36,024 nt of DNA, taken from positions 1 to 36,024 of the forward strand of contig CAYWXH010000014.1 of assembly GCA_964462295.1 (NCBI GenBank), in the 5' to 3' direction. This document shows, piece by piece, positions 1 through 9,123 of the stretch (position 1 is its first letter; every line of letters starts with the position of its first letter). Source of the DNA: JALVIU01 sp964462295 (GTDB lineage Bacteria; Atribacterota; JALVIU01). The position numbers and the translations under genes are program-made. The notes under the pieces are model-generated. The model saw only the letters and a list, made by a program, of their open reading frames with translations, was not told the DNA's origin and did not search any database.

Positions 1-140
1 TCGATAAGCACTGCCTCATCTCCGTCCACAATAAGATAGGGATTATTGGAAAAACCTGCATTAGGATCTCCAAAACCTATCCAGTAAATATCCTCTGTAC
101 CTCTTACAAGTACAGCATGGTTTGGATCATAATTACTCAT
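1..140 (-). CDS. ODP/flavodiiron-like metallo-beta-lactamase-fold protein (N-terminal fragment, runs off the window)
   Basis: Only the first 46 residues are in the window. They begin MSNYDPNHAVLVRGTEDIYW and continue through IGFGDPN to SNNPYLIVDGDEAVLI. That layout (short lead, W-x-G, then a buried strand ending in D-x-D-x-A-x-L-I) is how the beta-lactamase domain of flavodiiron proteins and of ODP chemotaxis sensors begins. The metal-binding HxHxDH motif would come later and is not visible. The ATG lies 12 bases after the stop of the upstream chemoreceptor gene. Its AAGGAGGG ribosome binding site overlaps that stop, so the two genes are one transcript and probably translationally coupled. 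ODP proteins are diiron O2/Fe sensors that feed into chemoreceptors, so the neighbour supports this reading. A plain flavodiiron O2/NO reductase or another metallo-hydrolase remains possible. Confidence 0.6.
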   Translation of the reverse strand, partial: MSNYDPNHAVLVRGTEDIYWIGFGDPNAGFSNNPYLIVDGDEAVLI

Positions 141-152
141 TTTTACCCTCCT

Positions 153-2519
153 TCAGACTCTAAATCCTTCTACTAATGAATCAAGATCGCGAGACCTCTC
201 AGCAAGCTCCTCTGCAATCTTTTGGAGACTTGCAATTGTTGATACATTCTCATCTGCAGCTTGTGCAACAAGTTCTACAGAATTCCTCATCTCTTTCGCA
301 GCTGCTGCCTGTTCCTCTGTAGCTGCGGAAATCTGGGCTACACGGTCATTTACACCCTCTATTTCATGACCTATCTCTTCTACCTTCTTTGCACCATCCT
401 GCACAAGTTTGGCAATATTGTCTATATCCTCTACTGCCTGTTCTGCAAGAGTTTTTGCCATATTACCTTCTTCACCCTGTTTTTTCATGTTTTCGTGAAG
501 AGAGTCAATAATGGATGTAATGTTTTGTACGCTCTCATTAATGAGAGAGAAGGCTTCTCCTGTCTTCCTCGTGAGCTCAAGACCTCTTCCTACCTCTTCC
601 TGTCCTTCTTCAGAGGCCTTTACTGCATTTTGTACCTCTTGTTGTATACCTCTTATGAGGTTTCCTATCTCACCTGCTGCCTGTTGTGATCTTTCTGCAA
701 GTTTTCTTACCTCATCTGCAACTACTGCAAATCCTCTTCCATGTTCTCCTGCACGGGCTGCCTCAATGGCTGCATTTAGTGCAAGGAGGTTTGTCTGGTC
801 TGCTATATCTGATATTACCTCTGTTATCTTTCCAATCTCTTCTGAGGATTGTCCAAGTTTATTTACTACATTTACTATCTCTTCTACCTTTTCATTTATA
901 TTGTTCATACCACTTATAGTATTTTCTACAGCACCTCTTCCCTCCTCAGAGTACTTATTTGCCTCTTCAGCAAGACCCTTTGCCTTATTAGATGCTTCTA
1001 TAGATTCTTGGATTGAGATATCTAACCTATCCATAGCATCTCCAACCTTTTGAGAGTTCTCTGCAACCACTACTGCCTTTTCTCCAATTTCCAATGTTTC
1101 TTCCACTACTTTTTCAGAATTTCTTGCAAGTTCTTCAGATGAAGTAGCTATATCTTGGGCATTATTTGCAACCTCTTCAATGGATGATGTAATCTCTTGC
1201 ACTGTTGCAGATGTCTCCTCTGCACTTGATGCAAGATTTTGTGTAAGGTCAGATACCTTAACAATGGAGTCACTCATAGTACTTGCTGTACCCTCAAGAT
1301 TAGATGAAAGGTCTTTCATATTCTTTACCATATCTTGAAGTTTTTCTATAAAGATATTTATACCTTGTGCTACCTCTCCTATTTCATCCTTTTTATTTAT
1401 ATTAAGCCGTTGCGTAAGATCGCCTTTTCCAGATGATAGGTCTTCTGCAAGTTTCATAACAGATTTGTTTATAGATGTAAGTGATGTTGTAATATCTGCA
1501 GATACAACTACAAGAAGCACTATAATAATGAGAAGGATGATTACTAGAGTAATAATATTGGCTATAAGATTTTTCTTTGCCACAGCAATCTGTTTATCAA
1601 CAACTGCTATAACATTGTTTACGAGAAAGTCTTCTACCTTTTTCAAAAGGTTTATCTTCTCTGTCATCATCTTAAACCAATATGTAGAATCTACACCAAA
1701 TCCCCCTGTTTGAGCCTTGTCTATGAGTATCTTACGCATTCTTTCAACTTCTTCTATAGGTTTTCCTGTTACGGTATTTTCATAAAATTCCTTAACCTTC
1801 GGGGATGCAAGGAGTAAGAATTCATACATATAGGCGTTTTGTTCTGCCACAAGGGTAATAAACTTTTTATACATCCCTGGGCCAAATTTATCCTTTGCAA
1901 AGGTATTTGAACCAACTGCACGTTCTATCCCTGCACGCTCCTTTGAAAGCAAGAAATTAAGATATGAGAGCAATTCTCGAGTTATATTGGAATCTGGAGA
2001 AAGCTTTGACACAATACCTATTGCCTCAAGGCCATTTGTATTTATACTTGTATAGAAAGAGAGTGCATCACTCAATGGTATGCTAAGGTCATCAACTCTT
2101 TTTCTTATAGAGGGTATTTGTGAGAGGAGGGAAGAAACTTTATCTAATCTCTCCTTAAGATCTTTACCATAATCTGTTTTTGAAAGGTCTTTATTCTCTT
2201 TTAAAAATTTATCCAACATCTTTAAAAATTCTTCCTTTTTCTGGTCTGTCAAGACCCTCTGTTTTGAAAGAATATCTCCAAAACTTTTTCCTTTTGAACC
2301 AAGATATCCTGCAGATGCACCTCTTTCCTTTTGGACCTCATGGACAAGGGCACTTATCTTGGTAGAAAGTACTACTCCATCACGAAAGCTTGAAAGCATT
2401 GATACATCATGTTGTTTTTCTAAGATGATCATGGAGGACAGATACAAAAAGGCAATAAGTGGGAGTATTACTATAAGTAATATCTTTGTCTTAACCCTGA
2501 GATTCTTCAAAAAACTCAT
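153..2519 (-). CDS. Methyl-accepting chemotaxis protein with NIT-type sensor domain
   Basis: The 788-residue protein has a first membrane helix at about residues 12-33 and an extracytoplasmic helical domain to about residue 312. A second helix follows at about 315-340, then a HAMP domain (about 341-395) and a long coiled-coil MCP signalling domain to the end. The sensor contains LVHEVQKERGASAGYLGSKG near residues 53-72, the hallmark of the NIT (nitrate/nitrite-sensing) family; the actual ligand cannot be read. The signalling tip is intact (VVADEVRKLAERS, and NAAIEAARAGEHGRGFAVVA just before it), so it should bind CheA/CheW. There is no C-terminal NWETF-type CheR tether. The start follows AAGGAGGG by 7 bases. 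No other che genes are in the window; the downstream gene is an ODP-like protein. Confidence 0.9.
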   Translation of the reverse strand: MSFLKNLRVKTKILLIVILPLIAFLYLSSMIILEKQHDVSMLSSFRDGVVLSTKISALVHEVQKERGASAGYLGSKGKSFGDILSKQRVLTDQKKEEFLKMLDKFLKENKDLSKTDYGKDLKERLDKVSSLLSQIPSIRKRVDDLSIPLSDALSFYTSINTNGLEAIGIVSKLSPDSNITRELLSYLNFLLSKERAGIERAVGSNTFAKDKFGPGMYKKFITLVAEQNAYMYEFLLLASPKVKEFYENTVTGKPIEEVERMRKILIDKAQTGGFGVDSTYWFKMMTEKINLLKKVEDFLVNNVIAVVDKQIAVAKKNLIANIITLVIILLIIIVLLVVVSADITTSLTSINKSVMKLAEDLSSGKGDLTQRLNINKKDEIGEVAQGINIFIEKLQDMVKNMKDLSSNLEGTASTMSDSIVKVSDLTQNLASSAEETSATVQEITSSIEEVANNAQDIATSSEELARNSEKVVEETLEIGEKAVVVAENSQKVGDAMDRLDISIQESIEASNKAKGLAEEANKYSEEGRGAVENTISGMNNINEKVEEIVNVVNKLGQSSEEIGKITEVISDIADQTNLLALNAAIEAARAGEHGRGFAVVADEVRKLAERSQQAAGEIGNLIRGIQQEVQNAVKASEEGQEEVGRGLELTRKTGEAFSLINESVQNITSIIDSLHENMKKQGEEGNMAKTLAEQAVEDIDNIAKLVQDGAKKVEEIGHEIEGVNDRVAQISAATEEQAAAAKEMRNSVELVAQAADENVSTIASLQKIAEELAERSRDLDSLVEGFRV

Positions 2520-2558
2520 TCTTCATCCCTCCTTAAGTTTTTTCCTATTTTTTCTTAT

Positions 2559-2586
2559 ATTATAATAAATTTTCTGAAAAAATCAA
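2559..2586 (-). promoter_or_regulatory. Sigma70-type promoter for the chemoreceptor gene
   Basis: On the minus strand, TTGATT (2586-2581) and TATAAT (2564-2559) are separated by 16 bases, about 40 bases before the ATG at 2519. The flanks are very AT-rich, which weakens specificity. Confidence 0.55.
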
Positions 2587-2615
2587 ATAAAATATTAAAA
2601 TATATTAAATATTTT

Positions 2616-4796
2616 TTAATCCCTATCAATCTTTGCGATAGCCACTACCCTATCCTGTCCACGAAGCTTTATAAGTCTTACGCCCTTCGTAACTCTTCCC
2701 ATACTTCTTATATCTGATACCTTAAATCTTATAACTGTACCATTTTTTGTAACAAGGATTACATCGTCTTTCTCATCTACAATCAGGGCACCTGCTATAT
2801 CAACCCTCTTTACAATTGTTGCTATCCCCTTACCGCCTCGGCCTTGTACCCTGTATTCTGTAACAGGGGTCCTCTTTCCATAACCATCTTCTGTTACTAC
2901 AAGTATATCTTTATTCTCCTCTGTCTTAAGAAGGGTTATTACCTCATCATCGGGAGAAAGCCTTATACCTATCACTCCCATTGCAGTTCTTCCAAGGTCA
3001 CGAAGCTCACTTACTGCCATATGTAAAGACATCCCCTCTCTTGTAATAAATATTACCTTATTCAAATTATCTACCAATACTACAGATACAAGCTCATCAT
3101 CTTCCCTTATATTCATAGCACGAATCCCGTTACTTCTTATATTTTTAAACTCCTCCACTTTTACCTTTTTTATTATCCCTCTCTTTGTCCCCATTACCAA
3201 ATATTTTTCAAAAAGGGTATTTTGAGAGGATTTCGCAATAGGAATAACAGATGTAAGGGTCTCATCATCATCTAAAAACACCACATTTGCCACATATATC
3301 CCCCGAGTCTCTTTTCTTCCCTCAGGAATCTCATATGCCATAGTGGAATATACCTTTCCTTTGTTTGTGAAAAATAATAACCTATCGTGGGTACTACATA
3401 CAAATACATCTTTTACAAAATCTTTCTTGTGTTTACCTACCCCAGAAGACCCTGTTCCACCCCTCTTTTGACTCCTATATGCACGAAGGGGGATCCTTTT
3501 TATGTATCCATCATCTGTAAAACTTATAACCACATCCTCTTCATGAATAAGGTCTTCTATATTTAAATTAGAAGAACCATCATCTTCTATTATCTTTGTC
3601 CTTCTCTCATCTCCATATTTTTTCTTTATTTCCATAAGTTCTTCTTTTATAATCTCATATATCTTAGTCTCACTTGCAAGGATCTCCTCCAACCTTGCAA
3701 TAAGTTTCAGGGTTTCTTCATAATCTTTCTCTATCTTTTCCCTCTCAAGTGCAGTAAGTCTCTGGAGGCGAAGGTCCAAGATAGCCTGTGCCTGTATATC
3801 TGTAAGTCCAAAATTTGACATAAGACCTTCTTTTGCCTCTTTTGGACCCTTTGAACGCCTAATAAGTGCAATTACCTCATCCAAATGGTCAAGGGCAATC
3901 TTTAGCCCTTCCAAAATATGGGCCTTCTCTTTCGCCTTTTTGAGCTCAAACTCTGTCCTTCTCCTTACAACCTCTCTTCTATGTTTTATAAACTCCTCTA
4001 TGAGAGATTTCAGAGATAAGGTCTTTGGCTGTCCATCTACAAGGGTGATAGATATTACACCAAATGTAGTTTCAAGCTGTGTATGTTTGTAAAGCTGATT
4101 AAGCACTACTTGAGGATTTGTACCCCTTCTTAGCTCTATAACTATCCTCATGCCTTCTCTATCTGATTCATCACGAAGATCGGTGATGTTAGATATGACC
4201 TTATTCTGCACAAGTTTGGCAATATTTTCTAAAAGAAGAGATTTATTTACCTGATAAGGTATCTCTGTAATAATGATAGATGTTTTTCCCGAGTCTGACC
4301 TTTCTATCTCTGTCTTTGCACGTACCTTAAGTTTTCCTCGCCCTGTCTCATAAGCCTCTCTAATATCTGATTTTCCTACTATATATGCACCTGTAGGGAA
4401 ATCAGGGCCTTTTATGTATCCTATAAGTTCATCTATAGTAATCTCAGGGTTATCGATAGTTGCCACTATGCCATCTATAACTTCCCTTAAGTTATGTGGA
4501 GGAATATTTGTTGCCATACCTACGGCAATCCCTGATGAGCCATTTATAAGGAGGTTGGGGATACGAGCGGGAAGGACTACCGGCTCTTTTAGGGAACCAT
4601 CAAAATTCGGCACAAAATCTACGGTCTCTTTTTCTATATCTTTAAGAAGTTCCTCTGCGATCTGTGCAAGTCTTACCTCAGTATAACGCATTGCCGCAGG
4701 GGCATCACCATCTACAGATCCAAAGTTTCCATGCCCATCTATGAGAGGATATCGATAAGAAAAATCTTGTGCCATACGGACAAGTGCCTCATAAGA
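2616..4796 (-). CDS. gyrA: DNA gyrase subunit A (N-terminus lost in scaffold gap)
   Basis: GyrA cuts and rejoins DNA in the A2B2 gyrase that introduces negative supercoils. The visible part starts at SYEALVRMAQDFSYRYPLID, which matches about residue 85 of E. coli GyrA. So the first roughly 84 residues, including the YHPHGDS helix and quinolone-resistance Ser, lie in the gap. The active-site Tyr is in AAMRYTEVRL. The C-terminal pinwheel carries QKRGGTG, a variant of the QRRGGKG GyrA box that distinguishes gyrase A from ParC. The end (VVAIAKIDRD) has no long acidic tail. It lies downstream of gyrB on the same strand. An open frame runs through the N run from gyrB into gyrA, but this is a coincidence of the nominal 100-base gap and not evidence of a fused protein. 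Confidence 0.95.
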   Translation of the reverse strand, partial: SYEALVRMAQDFSYRYPLIDGHGNFGSVDGDAPAAMRYTEVRLAQIAEELLKDIEKETVDFVPNFDGSLKEPVVLPARIPNLLINGSSGIAVGMATNIPPHNLREVIDGIVATIDNPEITIDELIGYIKGPDFPTGAYIVGKSDIREAYETGRGKLKVRAKTEIERSDSGKTSIIITEIPYQVNKSLLLENIAKLVQNKVISNITDLRDESDREGMRIVIELRRGTNPQVVLNQLYKHTQLETTFGVISITLVDGQPKTLSLKSLIEEFIKHRREVVRRRTEFELKKAKEKAHILEGLKIALDHLDEVIALIRRSKGPKEAKEGLMSNFGLTDIQAQAILDLRLQRLTALEREKIEKDYEETLKLIARLEEILASETKIYEIIKEELMEIKKKYGDERRTKIIEDDGSSNLNIEDLIHEEDVVISFTDDGYIKRIPLRAYRSQKRGGTGSSGVGKHKKDFVKDVFVCSTHDRLLFFTNKGKVYSTMAYEIPEGRKETRGIYVANVVFLDDDETLTSVIPIAKSSQNTLFEKYLVMGTKRGIIKKVKVEEFKNIRSNGIRAMNIREDDELVSVVLVDNLNKVIFITREGMSLHMAVSELRDLGRTAMGVIGIRLSPDDEVITLLKTEENKDILVVTEDGYGKRTPVTEYRVQGRGGKGIATIVKRVDIAGALIVDEKDDVILVTKNGTVIRFKVSDIRSMGRVTKGVRLIKLRGQDRVVAIAKIDRD

Positions 4797-4896
4797 NNNN
4801 NNNNNNNNNNNNNNNNNNNNNNNNNNNNNNNNNNNNNNNNNNNNNNNNNNNNNNNNNNNNNNNNNNNNNNNNNNNNNNNNNNNNNNNNNNNNNNNN
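4797..4896. other. Scaffold gap (100 N) between gyrB and gyrA
   Basis: Exactly 100 N. Family alignment says about 250 bases of gyrA, plus the end of gyrB and any spacer, are missing, so the true gap must be larger than shown. Confidence 0.95.
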
Positions 4897-6779
4897 TCTA
4901 CTTCTTTTGCATGTTGTTCTATAAAGCGCCTACGTGGAAGAACCTCATCCCCCATAAGAAGGGAAAACATATCATTTGCCTTCATGGCATCAAAGACCGT
5001 TACCCTCTTTAATGTCCTTCTTTCAGGATCCATAGTTGTCTCCCAAAGTTCATGGGAATCCATCTCTCCAAGGCCTTTAAACCTTTGGACTTCAATCTTT
5101 CCATTGTTTTCTGCAAAAAACCTCTCAAGATCTTCATCTGTATAAAGATAGTAAATCTTTTTCCCTTTTATAACCTTATAAAGAGGGGGTTGTGCAATAA
5201 AAATATGGCCCTCTTCCACAAGTTTTGGCATATATCTATAGAAAAATGTAAGCAGGAGTGTCCGAATATGTGCACCATCCACATCTGCATCTGTCATAAT
5301 TATGACTTTGCCATAACGAAGTTTATTTATATCAAACTCATCTCCTATTCCCGTACCAAGTGCCGTAATAATAGCCTTTATCTCTTGGGAAGATAATGCC
5401 TTATCTATCCTTGCCTTCTCTACATTTAAAATCTTCCCACGAAGGGGCATAATAGCCTGGAACCTCCTATCTCTCCCTTGCTTCGCAGAACCCCCTGCGG
5501 AATCTCCCTCAACCAAAAAGAGTTCACTCTTTGCAGGATCACGTTCTGTACAGTCTGCAAGCTTACCAGGGAGAGACATACTTGCAAGCACACTCTTTCT
5601 CCTTGTAAGCTCTCTTGCCTTTTTTGCGGCAATTCTTGATTTTGAGGCATCTATTGCCTTATAGATAATAGCTTTTGTAATCTTTTGGTTTTTCTCTAAA
5701 AACAGAGAGAGCTCACTTGTAACCACGCTCTCTACAATACCTTTTACTTCACTGTTTCCAAGCTTTGTCTTGGTTTGTCCCTCAAACTGTGGGTCAGGGA
5801 TCTTTATACTAAGAACAGCAGTAAGACCCTCTCTCACATCCTCTCCGGTAAGAGGGCCGTCCTTTTCTTTTAACAAATTAAGTCTCTTTGCAAAATCGTT
5901 AAGTACTTTGGTAAGTGCTGCCTTAAATCCTGAAAGATGGGTACCACCCTCTTTTGTCTCTATATTGTTTACAAAACTTAATATGTTTTCAAGGTAGGAA
6001 TCATTATATTGAAGCGCAACCTCCACCATTACATGATTTATTTCATCTTTTATATATATAGGTTCTGGAAAAAGGGGAGTTTTGTTGGTATTTAAATGCT
6101 TTACAAACTCTATAATTCCACCTTCATAATGGAAAGATTCCTCCTTTGGTGGTTCTTCTCGCAAATCCCTAAGGGTAATCCTCACACCAGGATTTAAAAA
6201 GGCAAGCTCACGAAGTCTATATGCAAGAATATCGAACTTAAACTCAAGGGTCTCAAAGATCTCAAAATCTGGTTTGAATATAATTTTTGTCCCTGTTTTA
6301 TCTGTTTCTCCTATCACCTCAAGGGCTGTTTTTGGTTTCCCTCTCTCAAAGCGCTGTCTATAGATTTTACCATCTCTATAGACTTCTACCAAAAGCCATT
6401 CAGAAAGGGCATTTACCACAGAGACCCCTACACCATGAAGGCCTCCTGACACCTTGTATGTGTGAGAATCGAATTTACCCCCTGCATGAAGCCTGGTCAT
6501 TACTACTTCAAGGGCAGATATACCCAGTTTTGGATGTATATCTACCGGAATACCTCTACCATCATCAGAGACCGTTATAGAGCCGTCCTTATTTATGATA
6601 ACTTCAATCTCTTTACAATATCCTGCCAGTGCCTCATCTATACTATTATCTACTACCTCATTTACCAAATGGTGAAGACCTACGGAACTTGTACTCCCTA
6701 TATACATACTGGGTCTTTTTCTTACACCCTCTAATCCCTCAAGTACTTTTATGTTTGATGCAGTATAGTTTTCAGACAT
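4897..6779 (-). CDS. gyrB: DNA gyrase subunit B (last few residues lost in scaffold gap)
   Basis: This is the ATPase subunit of gyrase. About 627 residues are visible, close to the usual 635-640 of the short GyrB type. The GHKL ATPase domain has DDGRGIP and GGLHGVGVSVVNALS (about residues 72-130). The transducer domain follows, then the Toprim domain with EGDSAGGSAKQGRDR and TDADVDGAHIRTLLL, giving the Mg-binding Glu and DxD. It breaks off at FIEQHAKEV, which normally sits fewer than 10 residues from the end. The start MSENYTASNIKVLEGLEGVRK is the canonical one and follows an AGGAG. It is first in a gyrB-gyrA unit with its own promoter. Confidence 0.95.
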
Positions 6780-6818
6780 CTCTCACTCTCCTTTCTCTAT
6801 ACATTAAAAACCAAAAAT

Positions 6819-6847
6819 ATTATACCATATTTAAAGGGAAAAGTCAA
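6819..6847 (-). promoter_or_regulatory. Sigma70-type promoter for gyrB-gyrA
   Basis: TTGACT (6847-6842) and TATAAT (6824-6819) on the minus strand with a 17-base spacer, about 40 bases upstream of the gyrB ATG. This is a near-consensus promoter. Confidence 0.75.
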
Positions 6848-7011
6848 AAAAATAGCGCATATTTTGGGTATTTTAAAAGGGATTTGAGCCTTAGGGTATA
6901 AATATGTATATTATATACCTAAAAAATGATTTTATGCATAAAATTTTCATTGTAATTTTATGTATTTTCAATAAATATGCCTATAGTAAGGATTTAAAAC
7001 ACAATAAAAAT
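6848..7011. promoter_or_regulatory. AT-rich upstream region with nested palindromes, no gene seen
   Basis: A 16-base perfect palindrome, ATTTTATGCATAAAAT, sits at 6929-6944. Its right half pairs again with a second AATTTTATG about 8 bases further on (to about 6963), giving two mutually exclusive hairpins. This could be a regulator site or simple AT-rich structure. No convincing open frame with a ribosome binding site is present. Confidence 0.3.
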
Positions 7012-7374
7012 GAGATTGCCACGACCCTTTGCGGGGCCTCGCAATGACAACACAGGAGAACACAGGGGTTGGCTCTCGGAGATTGCCACGGGCCACTTTC
7101 GTGGCCCTCGCAATGACAGGAGAGAGAAAGGGCTCGCAATGACAAAGCCCAAGGGGTGGCCTTGTCCCAGCCTTCATTGTAGGGGAGTCTATCCCTCATT
7201 GCGCCATTACAAGGAACCCCTACCACCCTCCACCACATTATTGTGGAAGGCCCGCACACCTCCAACGTCATTGCGAGGAGCGAAGCGACGTGGCAATCTC
7301 TAGTACTCGGGACCCGTCCATACCCTTTGTCATTGCGAGGAAGGGCGCATTTTGCCCTGAGTGATGCAATCTCT
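7012..7374. repeat. REP-like palindrome cluster 1 (four full copies and one half copy)
   Basis: Imperfect hairpins of about 36-47 bases have conserved ends GAGATTGCC and CGCAATGACA. Full copies are at 7012-7050, 7079-7118, 7266-7301 (inverted) and 7328-7374 (inverted); a half copy is at about 7129-7146. The inner stem differs in each copy yet stays self-complementary (for example GGGCCAC/GTGGCCC and AGGGC/GCCCT), so base pairing is kept while sequence drifts. The cluster is visibly richer in G and C than its surroundings. Open frames through it are by-products of the repeats. Confidence 0.8.
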
Positions 7375-7400
7375 GGTATCTGGAGGCCAAAAGCGAGATA

Positions 7401-7429
7401 TTGACTTTTTTACCTATATATGATATATA
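7401..7429 (+). promoter_or_regulatory. Sigma70-type promoter for the coiled-coil gene
   Basis: TTGACT (7401-7406) and TATATA (7424-7429) with a 17-base spacer, 19 bases before the GTG start and right next to the last palindrome of cluster 1. Confidence 0.6.
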
Positions 7430-7448
7430 GAAGTAGGAGGTGATTTGC

Positions 7449-7862
7449 GTGGATACCTTTATAGAAGAAGAAAAATTTATATCTGAAAAAGAGATAAGGA
7501 AAATCGTAGAAGAAGAGATAAGAAAAATTTTAGGATACGGCAAATATGAAAAGATAGATATATTAGAAAGACTTGTAAGGATAGAAGAAGAGATAAAACA
7601 CTTAAGGGAAGACTTTAATCTTTTACTCCATCAAGTAGATAAACGGTTNNNNNNNNNNNNNNNNNNNNNNNNNNNNNNNNNNNNNNNNNNNNNNNNNNNN
7701 NNNNNNNNNNNNNNNNNNNNNNNNNNNNNNNNNNNNNNNNNNNNNNNNTTTGAGGATATGCAAAGATACATGGATAAAAGATTCTCTCAGATGTTTACAT
7801 TTATGACAATAGGTTTTTCAGCGCTTGCAATCCTTATAAGCATATATAAATTTATAAGGTGA
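7449..7862 (+). CDS. Coiled-coil protein with C-terminal membrane helix (contains scaffold gap)
   Basis: I do not recognise a named family. The first about 65 residues are charged heptads (EKEIRKIVEEEIRKILGYGK, then VRIEEEIKHLREDFNLLLHQ). After the gap the pattern resumes with FEDMQRYMDKRFSQMF, and the last about 20 residues form one membrane helix (FMTIGFSALAILISIYKFI). Short tail-anchored coiled-coil proteins with repeated DKRFE units are common in thermophiles and of unknown role. I place the start at GTG 7449 because AGGAGG (7435-7440) is 8 bases before it; the in-frame GTG at 7440 overlaps that motif. The gap falls in the coil, probably because DKRF-type units repeat. The 3' end overlaps the convergent aroA by 11 bases. 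Confidence 0.7.
   Translation: MDTFIEEEKFISEKEIRKIVEEEIRKILGYGKYEKIDILERLVRIEEEIKHLREDFNLLLHQVDKRXXXXXXXXXXXXXXXXXXXXXXXXXXXXXXXXXXFEDMQRYMDKRFSQMFTFMTIGFSALAILISIYKFIR
7649..7748. other. Scaffold gap (100 N) inside the coiled-coil gene
   Basis: Exactly 100 N. The flanks both encode DKRF-like units (D-K-R before, F-E-D-M after), so a collapsed tandem repeat is the likely cause. True length is unknown. Confidence 0.9.
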
Positions 7863-9123
7863 TAGCCTCTATGTCATCAAAAAAATCAGGATAAGAGATT
7901 GAAACTGCCTCATCCCCCTCAACTAATACAGGCTCATCTGCCATCATTCCTAAAATAGAAAGTGCCATAGCTACCCTATGATCTCCATGGGAGCTTACCT
8001 TTACCCCACCCTTTACACTTGACGGATACACCAAAAACCCATCGGGGAGTTCCTCTATCTTAATTCCTAACTTAGAAAACTCTTCAACCACTACTCTTAT
8101 TCGATCACTCTCTTTTACTCTCAGCTCCTCTGCCCCTCTTATGGTTATCTTTTCCTCTGACACCAAAGATAACACCGCAAATAAAGGAAGTTCATCTATC
8201 ATAAGGGGTACATCTTTTTTATCTATAGTTATCCCTTTTAACCTCTTTCCACCACGAATTACAAGTTCACCCACAGGCTCAGGTTTTTTCTCTTTTATAT
8301 TTACATCAATATCTGCACCCATTTCGAGCACTTTATTCAAAAAGCCTATTCTTGTAGGATTTAAATTTACATTACCTATAAGGAGCTTACTATCTTTTAC
8401 CAAAAGGGTAAGGGTAATAAAAAAGGCAGCTTGAGAGAAATCCCCAGGTATCTTGTATTTTATACCTCGAGGAACCCCTGGATTTACAATTATAACATCA
8501 TCATCACGATAGATATTTATACCCATATATGAGAGGAATCTTTCTGTGTGATCACGAGAGAGAATAGGCTCTTTGATATATGAGGTACTCTCCCCAAATA
8601 AAGCAGCCAAAATAAGTGCAGATTTTACCTGCGCAGAGGGGATGGGAAGGGTATAATCTATAGGTCTTAATGCATCCCCTTTTACAAACATAGGTAGATA
8701 GTTATCATCTCTTGCAAAAATTTTGGCACCCACCCTTTGTAGAGGTTCTATAACACGCCTCATTGGGCGTCTTGATAAAGAAGAATCGCCATAAAAGACT
8801 ACATCTATATGTGGCCTATAGGCCGCTAAAAGCCCTGTCAAAAGCCTCGTAGTAGTACCTGAATTTCCCATGTATATAGGTTTAATAGGTGATGAAAATC
8901 TATGAGGGAGAATTCTATATACATTTCCTTCGCTCTCTATAGAGGTACCTAATTCTACCAAAGCAGAAATAGTGCTTTTCACATCCTCCCCTATTTTATC
9001 TATTAAGAGTTCAGATGCCTCAGAAGATATGGCAGAAAAGATAAATAGTCTATGAGATATAGATTTATCGGCAGGGACATTTATAGTCCCTCTTACAGAG
9101 GAGATTTTTTTAATTTTTCTCAC
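7852..9123 (-). CDS. aroA: 3-phosphoshikimate 1-carboxyvinyltransferase (EPSP synthase)
   Basis: Joins phosphoenolpyruvate to shikimate-3-phosphate in the shikimate pathway. The 423-residue length is normal. Visible motifs are PADKSISHRLFIFSAI near residue 17 (phosphate-binding Lys, Ser, Arg), GNSGTTTRLLTGLLA near 87-101, a PSAQVKSALILAALF segment near 162, and SHGDHRVAMALSILG near the end. GNSGTTTR rather than GNAGTAMR places it among non-enterobacterial type enzymes. It overlaps the end of aroF by 4 bases (ATGA-type junction), so it is the third gene of aroH-aroF-aroA. Its 3' end overlaps the convergent coiled-coil gene. Confidence 0.95.
   Translation of the reverse strand: MRKIKKISSVRGTINVPADKSISHRLFIFSAISSEASELLIDKIGEDVKSTISALVELGTSIESEGNVYRILPHRFSSPIKPIYMGNSGTTTRLLTGLLAAYRPHIDVVFYGDSSLSRRPMRRVIEPLQRVGAKIFARDDNYLPMFVKGDALRPIDYTLPIPSAQVKSALILAALFGESTSYIKEPILSRDHTERFLSYMGINIYRDDDVIIVNPGVPRGIKYKIPGDFSQAAFFITLTLLVKDSKLLIGNVNLNPTRIGFLNKVLEMGADIDVNIKEKKPEPVGELVIRGGKRLKGITIDKKDVPLMIDELPLFAVLSLVSEEKITIRGAEELRVKESDRIRVVVEEFSKLGIKIEELPDGFLVYPSSVKGGVKVSSHGDHRVAMALSILGMMADEPVLVEGDEAVSISYPDFFDDIEAITL

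Noticed and set aside
261..1713. Plus-strand frames opposite the chemoreceptor gene
   Set aside because: Antisense shadows of a strongly supported 788-residue protein, with no family features of their own.
2616..6779. A single 1387-residue gyrase fusion protein
   Set aside because: The frame runs through 100 N by chance; GyrA lacks its N-terminal 84 residues and a real gene boundary must lie in the gap.
7012..7374. CRISPR array or coding frames in the repeat region
   Set aside because: Units are inverted palindromes with irregular spacing and no uniform spacers; the open frames arise from the repeat sequence and lack ribosome binding sites.
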